A stretch of 39,933 bases of DNA, from positions 1 through 39,933 of the forward strand of contig JALWZB010000123.1 in assembly GCA_027002995.1 (NCBI GenBank). The letters are read 5' to 3'. This document shows, in pieces, positions 20,121-28,729 of the stretch (position 1 is the first letter of the stretch; each line of letters opens with the position of its first letter). Source of the stretch: Desulfurococcales archaeon (GTDB lineage: Archaea > Thermoproteota > Thermoprotei_A > Sulfolobales > NBVN01). Under the pieces are notes generated by a model. That model was given only the letters and a program-made list of their open reading frames with translations. It ran no database searches and was not told the DNA's origin. The position numbers were made by a program, and so were the translations under genes.

Positions 20121-23100
20121 GTGGACATCTTGAAAGGTATTTTCCGTGGATTCCGCCTAAAGTTGAAGAGAAAGAAAACGCCCGAGGAGAGAATGAAGGA
20201 AGTTGTTGAGGAAAGAGAAGTTCCTAGGTTAACGATGCGAACACGTACATTCCTCAGCGGTAGGGGGCATTTACTGGCCTCGTACCCTCTCTACGAGCCG
20301 TGGGCATATGCTTTCATAGTTGAGGATCCGAAGACAGGGAAGATAGTGTATAATGTTGAGGAAGTAAGCATGAATGAAACGGAGCTTAAGACGTACAAGG
20401 AAGTTATAGATTACATTACCTGGGAATTGGAGCCACCTGAAGAAATAACTGACGCTAGGGAGTACCTAATAAAGTATGCTCGCAAGGCGATCCGCCTCTT
20501 CCAAATTAAGTTAGGTCGCACACCTGGGCTTTCCTGGGCCAAGATAAGTTACTATGTCGAGCGAGACCTGTTAGGTTATGGCCCTTTGGACCCTATCTTC
20601 AGAGATCCAAACATAGAGGACATATCATGTAACGGTGTGGGGATACCTGTATACGTATGGCATAGAAAGTTCGAGTCCCTTCCCACAAATATCGTCTTCC
20701 GCACTGAGAAGGAATTGGATGAATACATTCTTAAGCTAGCACACATGGCGGGGAAGCACATATCTGTGGCATACCCGATACTTGACGCGATACTTCCGGG
20801 AGGGCACAGAGTTGCTGCTACCTTCCAGAGGGAGGTGTCAACGAAGGGCTCCACGTTCACTATAAGGAAATTCAGGGCTGACCCCATAACCATTATTGAC
20901 TTAATAGATTACCGAACAATATCTCCTGAGATAGCTGCTTACTTCTGGCTAGCCATGGACTACAAGATGACAACACTCATACTTGGAGTTACCGGTGCTG
21001 GGAAAACCAGCACGCTGAACGCCATGGCTAACCTCCTCAGACCCACATACAAGATAGTGACTATAGAGGACACGCCCGAGCTGAGGTTACCGCAGGAGAA
21101 CTGGGTGCAGCTTGTTTCCAGGCCCTCATACCTAGCTACAGGAGGCATAGGTGAGATAACGCTATTCCACCTAGTTAAGGTCTCACTCAGGTACAGACCC
21201 GACGTAATCATAGTAGGTGAGGTCAGAGGCGAGGAAGCATACGTCCTCTTCCAAGCAATCGCCAGTGTCTCGTGGGACACGCCCGTACTAATTAAGGACT
21301 TAAATGGCAACACGTCCCTCGTACCAATTGGTAAGTTCATCGACTCCTTCTACAGGGAAGGGGAGGAAAGGGTCGCTAAGGAAATTAATGGGTACTTCGT
21401 CCTCTCTCACGAAGGCTTCAGGACCGTCTGGAAACCCATCAAATACGTCCTCAGGCACAGTACCGATGAGATCTATGTGATCAAATACGAGGGAGGCGGC
21501 GAGATAAAGGCAACAGGGAGCCACAGCGTATTTGTTCTTGACCCAGAAAGCTTGGAAATCGTCGAGAAGCCCGTCAAAGAGTTGAAACCGGGAGAACTGC
21601 TGGTATCATTCGTAAGGCTTAATCCACAGGATAAGGGAGGGAGTTACCCAATAATCGATGTTATTGAAGAGGTTGGAGACCCTGAAAAGGACTTCGTTGA
21701 CAATGTTCCTGTGCATATTGTAGATAAGGTCAAGAAGAACCCGGTAAGGCTGGCCACGTATCTCCGTTTAGAGCAAGAAAAGAGCTACAGGACGCGGCTC
21801 AAGTTACGTAGGCGGAGAAGCAACGTAGAGATACCTGCAGTGATTACGTTAGACGAGGACCTCGCATTCGTATTCGGTGCTTACCTCGCCGATGGCTCAG
21901 TATACAGGAGGAAAGGAAGCGTCCTCATATTCTCGTTCGGGAAGTCAGAGAAGCAATCAATAGCTGATAGAGTAAGGAGAATCATGAAGGAGAAGTTCGG
22001 TATAGAGCCGTACATGCAGGATAGGGGCACCTACGTCATGTTCTTCTATGACAATACACTATTAGCGGAACTATTCGCGAAAATCCTTGGGAGAACGAGG
22101 CAAGAGAAGAGAATACCACAAGTAATGTGGGAAGCGCCAGCCTCCGTAGTTAAGGCATTCTTTGAAGGACTCAAGACCGACACCAGAAGAACACTAAAGA
22201 GAAGATACACATCTTACACTACATCATCACTTAACTTAGCGCATCAATTAGTATGGTTAGCTAGGATCAACGGTTTCTACGCTACCCTCCAAGTAGAGAG
22301 AGGAACAGGGAAAAACGCTGGAAAAACATACTATACGGTTAATATATACTTCGATACATACTACAGGAAACCTAACACATCAGAAAAAATACCGGCCAAG
22401 GCGATATTAAGACTCATCGAAAAATCACGTGCGAAGAACATGCCGTTTAGGCTGACCTACATTAAGAGAAGAAAGTACCTATCGAAGACTAAGGTAATCG
22501 AAATCCTCGAATGGATCATGAAGGAGGGAGAACTTACACCTGAAGTTAGGGACTTAATAACTAAAGTGAAGAACTTCATGAACGGTAACCTCACTATCGC
22601 AGAAGTTAGGGAAATAAGCAAAGAACCGTATAAGGGTTATGTTTACGACATTTCAGTACCGAACACGGAGTCGTTCTTTGGAGGTAACGTACCCATACTA
22701 CTGCATAACACAGGTCACTCAGGTATGACCACACTACACGCGGAATCAATAGATGCCGCGGTCAAGCGATTAACATCCCCACCCATGAACATCCCGCCAT
22801 CATACATACCGCTCATAAACATCGCCATGGTAATAAAGCGGGTCGTCAGAACAGATGAAACCGGCAGGCCCAGACCAGCCAGGAGAATAACGAACATCTG
22901 GGAAATCGAGGACTACGAGAAATACAAGGAAATAGCCAGGTGGGACCCAATACGCGACACCTTCAGCTTAAAATTAAGCGACAGCATAGTCCTAAAGAAA
23001 ATCAGTGAGCTAACCGGCAAACCAATGGAGAACCTCATAGAAGAGATAGCGCGAAGAAAAGCCATACTGGAATGGCTAGCCGCAAACCGTATCAGATCCT

Positions 23101-23183
23101 ACCGAGAAGTAGCAACGTACGTACAGAAATACTACATAAACCCAAGAGCAGTCCTCAGAGAGATAGGTATAGGCGAAATCTGA
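20121..23183 (+). CDS. Type II/IV secretion system ATPase (TadA/GspE/PilT-like), intein-containing
   Basis: GVTGAGKTSTLNAMANL Walker A, VIIVGEVRGEEAY Walker B region, TGHSGMTTLHAES His box. GTG start; TATA-like ATATATAAAAC upstream. Confidence 0.95.
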   Translation: MDILKGIFRGFRLKLKRKKTPEERMKEVVEEREVPRLTMRTRTFLSGRGHLLASYPLYEPWAYAFIVEDPKTGKIVYNVEEVSMNETELKTYKEVIDYITWELEPPEEITDAREYLIKYARKAIRLFQIKLGRTPGLSWAKISYYVERDLLGYGPLDPIFRDPNIEDISCNGVGIPVYVWHRKFESLPTNIVFRTEKELDEYILKLAHMAGKHISVAYPILDAILPGGHRVAATFQREVSTKGSTFTIRKFRADPITIIDLIDYRTISPEIAAYFWLAMDYKMTTLILGVTGAGKTSTLNAMANLLRPTYKIVTIEDTPELRLPQENWVQLVSRPSYLATGGIGEITLFHLVKVSLRYRPDVIIVGEVRGEEAYVLFQAIASVSWDTPVLIKDLNGNTSLVPIGKFIDSFYREGEERVAKEINGYFVLSHEGFRTVWKPIKYVLRHSTDEIYVIKYEGGGEIKATGSHSVFVLDPESLEIVEKPVKELKPGELLVSFVRLNPQDKGGSYPIIDVIEEVGDPEKDFVDNVPVHIVDKVKKNPVRLATYLRLEQEKSYRTRLKLRRRRSNVEIPAVITLDEDLAFVFGAYLADGSVYRRKGSVLIFSFGKSEKQSIADRVRRIMKEKFGIEPYMQDRGTYVMFFYDNTLLAELFAKILGRTRQEKRIPQVMWEAPASVVKAFFEGLKTDTRRTLKRRYTSYTTSSLNLAHQLVWLARINGFYATLQVERGTGKNAGKTYYTVNIYFDTYYRKPNTSEKIPAKAILRLIEKSRAKNMPFRLTYIKRRKYLSKTKVIEILEWIMKEGELTPEVRDLITKVKNFMNGNLTIAEVREISKEPYKGYVYDISVPNTESFFGGNVPILLHNTGHSGMTTLHAESIDAAVKRLTSPPMNIPPSYIPLINIAMVIKRVVRTDETGRPRPARRITNIWEIEDYEKYKEIARWDPIRDTFSLKLSDSIVLKKISELTGKPMENLIEEIARRKAILEWLAANRIRSYREVATYVQKYYINPRAVLREIGIGEI
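21264..22709 (+). mobile_element. Intein with LAGLIDADG homing-endonuclease domain (~482 aa), in frame in the secretion ATPase
   Basis: Starts SVSWDTPVLIKD, block B KATGSHSVFVL, DOD motifs FVFGAYLADGS and FFEGLKTD, C-terminus GYVYDISVPNTESFFGGNVPILLHN followed by Thr. Excision gives QAIA-TGHSGMTTLHAES. Confidence 0.95.
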
Positions 23184-23206
23184 GTTCCGTATTTCTATTA
23201 AGCACT

Positions 23207-25339
23207 TTATCCTGACTTAGTTAGTAGCCATACATAGAGTGCTGTGAACACCGCTAACGTAGCGTCAAAGTCCGGATCCGTTCCATGCGGATCCTTACCT
23301 GTCCAATCAAGAGGTGGGAGAGAGTTAATTATTATGTATCCGTCACCCTCAGCCCACGCAGCACTAACTATTTTGTTTGCGCTAGCATTTATGTAGAACA
23401 CGTAAGTTGGGTTAGCATTGGGTGAAGTTACCACAACGCTATAGTTGCTCCACACGCTATTCTGTAAGTTATACAAGCTAAACACGTCCACCATGTCCTC
23501 CCAGTTAGCTCCCGCGCTCGCAATGATGTTGCTTGAAGTGTCTATTACAAGGTTTGAGGGATATACTGGTGGCGCCCCAACTATGTTGACCCAAATCCAC
23601 CCGTCATTCTTAACATGATCCATTACTATTGCCGGGTCTATTGGGGACTGCATTCCATGTAGGTTTATTATGATCGCGTTCTTTGGCGGGTTATTAATTA
23701 GCAAATTATCCAGTAAGCTCTCATTATTTATGACTATGTAATTAGATATACCCACTGAAAGAAGTTTATTCTCAACCAGCGATGTCAGCTTCTGGAGATC
23801 CTCAGTTACGTTTCCGCCACCTATTCCTTGAGCCGCATAGTTATTCAGCGCCAGCAGGTAGACTGTCGGGAGATTCTTGAAGTACGGGTTATTAATACCC
23901 CACTCCACAAGTAAGTACTCTAAACCTATGTAGAATTCGTAATACCTACTTCCCGTGTACCTGTATGGATCTAGGAGCATCAAGACCACTCTATAAATGT
24001 CTGACCTATTTAGTGGGAAGAGGGCATCGAATACGAATGATCTAGGTCCGTGCTCGGAGAAGGGCATATCCTTGTAATGCACGAACCTCCAGCCTTGTGG
24101 TGTATACCTGTATATTGCAACGTAGAATATTCTTAGATCCATCCTGTAATTATCCCCGTAGTTCATTATGTGGACGTAGTAATCGTAGGTTATCTTCGCT
24201 GATATCCTAATGTAGTCAGCATTCGTTATATCCTTCCCAATCAATATCTTCATTATCATAACATCATCGTCAAGCCCCCCATAGTTGTCGGCATTACTAT
24301 TTATGGTATCGAGCGCTAATTCCTTCACACCATTATTATCGTAGTCCTCAACAACCCCGAAGCCACCTGGGTAGTTGTATACCTCAACGGGGTTAGTATC
24401 TATCAACATATATGTGTTTCCATAGTCGTAACTGATGTATTCGTTCTGGTAGAAACCATCAATATAGACAAAGTCCGTACCCATGTAAAAAGTACCTAAG
24501 AATCCTGTGTACTTGTAACAGATCCCTGAGGCATAACAGTACCCTACAACGTAATACCCAGGATGATCATAGTCGTCAAATATGAAGGACTTTGATATTC
24601 CACTGATGTAAGCATTCGAAATCCTACCTGTGGGTCTCTCAGCATAGACATCAGCATGCGCAAGAATCTGATCAGCTCCAATTAGCTTGAAACCCGACGT
24701 CGGATAGAACAACCCTCTCCACGTCCCTCCCCCGCCCCCCGCAAGGGTTGCGGGCGGCACTAGGTAAGCTGCTCCCGTACCGGCATTTGGTAGCACGTTA
24801 CCTCTGGCGGTCACTACCCTAAAGTAATATTGACTAGCTTGATCCGTCGGTATGGCTAATTTAATTAATAAGGAGTCGCCGGGTTGAAGAGTAGGGTAAA
24901 TACCCCTTACTAAGGACTCGCGATTAGGTGTCCCTGGGTTTATGACAGCCCACTCCACTATAGATGGCGTTACTTGAGGTGTTCCTATTTGGGAGAAGTC
25001 AATTATGGATACTATCTTACCCGTAGTCTTATTTATCAATATTAACGTGTGTAGCGTTACAGGTACTGAACCTGTGTTATTGATCCAGATCCCAGGGAAT
25101 ATCCCCCTTAAGAGATTCTGTTGAGTCTGCGGAACACCGCTAACCGTTAATGTCTCCTCATTACGTAACTGCAGGAATTTTGCCTTACTAATTATATTCT
25201 CTTGCCTCGACAGCGTGGACATCTGAATACGTAACATTAGCGGTATCACGGCAGTAAATAGGACGGCAAGTATTAATACCCCAGCTATAAGCTCGGACTG
25301 AGCTTTCCTTGACAGACGTACCCTAACACACCTCATCAC
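23207..25339 (-). CDS. Large surface protein with pilin-like N-terminus (710 aa)
   Basis: RLSRKAQSELIAGVLILAVLFTAVIPLMLRI hydrophobic N-terminus after a basic stretch; long N-x-S/T-rich exodomain. Confidence 0.7.
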   Translation of the reverse strand: MMRCVRVRLSRKAQSELIAGVLILAVLFTAVIPLMLRIQMSTLSRQENIISKAKFLQLRNEETLTVSGVPQTQQNLLRGIFPGIWINNTGSVPVTLHTLILINKTTGKIVSIIDFSQIGTPQVTPSIVEWAVINPGTPNRESLVRGIYPTLQPGDSLLIKLAIPTDQASQYYFRVVTARGNVLPNAGTGAAYLVPPATLAGGGGGTWRGLFYPTSGFKLIGADQILAHADVYAERPTGRISNAYISGISKSFIFDDYDHPGYYVVGYCYASGICYKYTGFLGTFYMGTDFVYIDGFYQNEYISYDYGNTYMLIDTNPVEVYNYPGGFGVVEDYDNNGVKELALDTINSNADNYGGLDDDVMIMKILIGKDITNADYIRISAKITYDYYVHIMNYGDNYRMDLRIFYVAIYRYTPQGWRFVHYKDMPFSEHGPRSFVFDALFPLNRSDIYRVVLMLLDPYRYTGSRYYEFYIGLEYLLVEWGINNPYFKNLPTVYLLALNNYAAQGIGGGNVTEDLQKLTSLVENKLLSVGISNYIVINNESLLDNLLINNPPKNAIIINLHGMQSPIDPAIVMDHVKNDGWIWVNIVGAPPVYPSNLVIDTSSNIIASAGANWEDMVDVFSLYNLQNSVWSNYSVVVTSPNANPTYVFYINASANKIVSAAWAEGDGYIIINSLPPLDWTGKDPHGTDPDFDATLAVFTALYVWLLTKSG

Positions 25340-26058
25340 GTACCACCCCCGAGTGGGGTTGAGATCCTCTCAACCCCATAGAACTTCGGACCTATCTGAA
25401 TAAGGGTGTAAAACGTGAAGTCATAATCCTCCCAATCCGGAGGAGCGGTGAATTTAACCATCACGTAAGCGCTTGGGTAAGGAGTGGTATTAAGCGTTGG
25501 AACCCTGTAGATTGGTACTTTGCTTAAACCGAAACTCTTAAGGCTTAAGCCACTAGGCGTTAATAACACATTATCCCCGGACACGTTCTGTGGATTCAAA
25601 ACCACAGGAACATAATCCGTAGAATTAACCTGAACCTTAAGGTAACTAACGTTCAAACCACCCCACAACTGAAGCGTTGGACCACCCTCAACATAAATAC
25701 TCGGCGGAGATCCAAAAGTAATCAACGGCACAACTAAGAAATAATCTCTAGCACCATAACTCAGAAGAACTAACTTAAAGATGAAAGTATGATTATAACC
25801 AGCACTAGGATCGTTAGGGTCAGCCGGAATATAGGAATGATACACTAAAGTCACAAACTCATCAGCGGCCGCCGCATTAACAGCATCCGAAACATCCTCC
25901 TGAGAAGAAATAACCGCAGCCTGACTAGTAAACAACGCAACAATAGCCACACCAACAGCCAACGACGCACCAACAAGCAAGATAACTGCTATAACATTTG
26001 CTTGACCCTCTCTAAGGGATGCGTACAACCTCAATACCTTACTATGCCTCCAACTCAT
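25336..26058 (-). CDS. Type IV pilin-like protein (240 aa)
   Basis: LREGQANVIAVILLVGASLAVGVAIVALFTSQ pilin-like N-terminus; GTGA overlap with the downstream 710 aa gene. Confidence 0.7.
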   Translation of the reverse strand: MSWRHSKVLRLYASLREGQANVIAVILLVGASLAVGVAIVALFTSQAAVISSQEDVSDAVNAAAADEFVTLVYHSYIPADPNDPSAGYNHTFIFKLVLLSYGARDYFLVVPLITFGSPPSIYVEGGPTLQLWGGLNVSYLKVQVNSTDYVPVVLNPQNVSGDNVLLTPSGLSLKSFGLSKVPIYRVPTLNTTPYPSAYVMVKFTAPPDWEDYDFTFYTLIQIGPKFYGVERISTPLGGGT

Positions 26059-26174
26059 AGTCGTTATCCGCTAGATAATTCCTCCCTAAAATAAATAAGT
26101 TTATGGATAAAAACGATTTGAAGATAAATGGGTAATAAATAATTATATCGAGTTGATTGTAGTAAATTGTGAAT

Positions 26175-27521
26175 TTAAGTAATTATTGTTACAAACCAGG
26201 GCAAAACCTTTAGTAAGGCCAGGAGGAGCTGAAGGAACTGAGCTACAACTATAATAATTAGTAATAATTTACCTCTATCCCTAAAGGAAGTCAAGAGAAT
26301 ATCCGACAAAATAAAGTAAAGGAAAGGAATTACGTAGATATAATACCAATCGAGTTCGCCATAAAGCAAATTAATTAACGATAGTGAAGCTACTGCAAGC
26401 ACTAAGGCCCTAAGTCTACATAACTTACCGCTTAATCCTTTCCATAAATAAAAAAGATATGATGGGAAAAGTAGATACCATGAAATCCCTGTAAGCCCAA
26501 TGTAAATAATTAGATAATGCTTATTTACCTGAGTGAATGTCGAGTTAACTATGATAGGAATACTAATTACTGACGAGTTAACAATTGACGTGCTCAGTGA
26601 GATTAATATTGATATGTTACCAGGATAGAACCAATATTCAACCCTACCTAGAAGCTTAAGTAAAGCAATAATAGCTAACGGGAATGAGAGAGGATGTCTA
26701 TGACTCATGTAGGAGATCATCTTAAAATTATGATTAAATATTTCTAAAAAACCATAGCGAACCGCGTCCATAACAAACGCGGAGGAATACACGGTCAGTG
26801 AGGTCAGCAGGAAGACAATGAAATTTAAAATAGCAGTACTACATCCGCAGGATACTTTAGCACCTTCCTTGATACCCTTATGAGTATGGGTAGCAAAATA
26901 CGAGTTAATAAGTTCCCAAAGTAAATATACGGGAATAACTAGTAGCGGAAAGATAGCCTGCCACTTACAAGCTATAGATGCACCAGTGAAAATACTAAAG
27001 GCAATTAAGAACACAACAGATGTCCCTGGCCTCATGCTTTCTTTCTTTTTTACCCATATAAAAAATAGTGCTAGAGAGACTGCAGTAAAACTAAAGGCTG
27101 ATGGGTCTAGTAAGTAGTACCGGAAAACATTAAGGACTAATGAATCAGTAGTAATAAGCAATGTTGTAAAGAAAGCAACATCTCCAGATATCTGACTAAA
27201 AGTTAAGTAAAGAAATAATACCATAACGCCGTAAAGTAGGAAATTAAGTAACCAAGGAACCCCAATACTAAAGAATAAACCAATTAGGTACTTACCCAAT
27301 GGAGGATGCTCAAAATTACATTGTAATGGGGTTAATCCTCGGAAAAGCATTTTCCCGCAGTTAATGTACAGTACTTGATCCATGTAAGAAGGTGGATTGG
27401 AATAAGGAGCTAGGGAAGAAAATAATAAAAAGACAGCTATAGATGCAGAGATTAAAAGAATAACCGGAGGTTGCAACACTTTCCTTAGTACTTCCCTGCC
27501 TGTCAATAAGATCACCACCAA
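26175..27521 (-). CDS. Multi-pass membrane glycosyltransferase, PMT/ArnT (GT-C) type
   Basis: NFEHPPLGKYLIGLF signature, multiple TM segments. Confidence 0.7.
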   Translation of the reverse strand: MVVILLTGREVLRKVLQPPVILLISASIAVFLLFSSLAPYSNPPSYMDQVLYINCGKMLFRGLTPLQCNFEHPPLGKYLIGLFFSIGVPWLLNFLLYGVMVLFLYLTFSQISGDVAFFTTLLITTDSLVLNVFRYYLLDPSAFSFTAVSLALFFIWVKKKESMRPGTSVVFLIAFSIFTGASIACKWQAIFPLLVIPVYLLWELINSYFATHTHKGIKEGAKVSCGCSTAILNFIVFLLTSLTVYSSAFVMDAVRYGFLEIFNHNFKMISYMSHRHPLSFPLAIIALLKLLGRVEYWFYPGNISILISLSTSIVNSSVISIPIIVNSTFTQVNKHYLIIYIGLTGISWYLLFPSYLFYLWKGLSGKLCRLRALVLAVASLSLINLLYGELDWYYIYVIPFLYFILSDILLTSFRDRGKLLLIIIVVAQFLQLLLALLKVLPWFVTIIT

Positions 27522-27635
27522 GATATCATGTCACTTAAAGAATGCTAACCCTAAAAATACCAATTGTCTTATTCGGGTTAACTTAAATATACAAAGCTGT
27601 AAGAGTGTTTCGAAAAACTAAGTTTCTAAACTAGT

Positions 27636-28049
27636 TTAACTCGAACTCGAAGCAGTTATAACTGTTGAGTATACATTACCAGCCGCTGTGTAAACCTTCA
27701 CTTGATAGGATGCTCCAGCTACTATCTGCCCGCTAGCCGCATTAAAACTAATAGTAATTATAGTGTCTGTACCAGGACCTACGGTCGCTGTAGTGGACGT
27801 ACTAAGACCAGTACCTACAATCTCTACTTTATTTATTACAGCGCTGGCTGTTCCTGTGTTCTTTACGTGTAACGATAGTGTTCCATCAGCAGATAGTGTG
27901 GAATCTGGCATTATTTGTAGGGATTCCGTTGATCCGAAGGTACCCCATATTCCCATTATCCATCCTATTACTCCTATTGCTATCACTAGGGTTACCGCTA
28001 TTATGATAACTGTTGCGAGTATTGGTGATATACCTTTCCGTAGATTCAT
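27636..28049 (-). CDS. Archaeal type IV pilin/archaellin-like protein
   Basis: MNLRKG/ISPILATVIIIAVTLVIAIGVIGWIMGIWG class III signal peptide. Confidence 0.88.
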   Translation of the reverse strand: MNLRKGISPILATVIIIAVTLVIAIGVIGWIMGIWGTFGSTESLQIMPDSTLSADGTLSLHVKNTGTASAVINKVEIVGTGLSTSTTATVGPGTDTIITISFNAASGQIVAGASYQVKVYTAAGNVYSTVITASSSS

Positions 28050-28060
28050 TGGACTAACAC

Positions 28061-28097
28061 CATAGTATTTCTTAGGGGGGTATTAAAAAATACTATG
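28061..28097. promoter_or_regulatory. Inverted repeat flanking the putative TATA box of the 137 aa pilin gene
   Basis: CATAGTATTT (28061-28070) / AAATACTATG (28088-28097); minus-strand TTTTTTAATAC lies between arms, start codon ~12 nt downstream. Confidence 0.6.
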
Positions 28098-28165
28098 TTT
28101 AAGGAGTTTGTCCGTGAACAGTTATTACTTTATTAACTTTGTTATCAAGAGAATTATTCGGATAA

Positions 28166-28591
28166 CTATTTTGACTGAATGTAAGTAGTTAGGGCATTAT
28201 AAATGTCACCTGATTTCGTATATATTCTTATAGTATATAACGTGTGGGAGGCATAATTCTTTTTAAGAGTAATATTAACTATCTTCTCTTCCATTGGATT
28301 TACCTTGATGCTTATGTTTATTATTTCTTTACCTACTATTACTACCTTATATATTTCTGCAGGGGAATCACCTTGGTTAAGTAGATGAAGCCTGAGTATC
28401 CATGAGTTGCCTTGCTTTTCTATATAGGTGTCTGTAGCGTATATCTTCAGTATTTCTGGTTGCTTTACATTTGACGTTATAATGCCTTGGAGCCACCCTA
28501 TGAATGCTATTGATATAGATATTGCTACAGCTATTAGTACCATTATCGCAATTTCTTGGGAGATTCCCTTGCTCATTATCACTTTTATCAT
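28166..28591 (-). CDS. Archaeal type IV pilin-like protein
   Basis: MSKG/ISQEIAIMVLIAVAISISIAFIGWLQGI N-terminus. Confidence 0.82.
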   Translation of the reverse strand: MIKVIMSKGISQEIAIMVLIAVAISISIAFIGWLQGIITSNVKQPEILKIYATDTYIEKQGNSWILRLHLLNQGDSPAEIYKVVIVGKEIINISIKVNPMEEKIVNITLKKNYASHTLYTIRIYTKSGDIYNALTTYIQSK

Positions 28592-28729
28592 TCCTCTCCG
28601 AGTGTGGGTTTCCCTAATATGGTAAGTACCGCCTCCAGCTCTACTTAGTAGTTATTCTTTAGGCATAAATACTTCAGTCTTAATTCTAATAATGTATAAT
28701 GAAATAACATTTTGATTTTAGCTGTCCTG

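Noticed and set aside
21300-21524. Intein region as a separate homing endonuclease gene or recoding event
   Set aside because: The sequence is in frame with the ATPase and has full splicing blocks at both ends.
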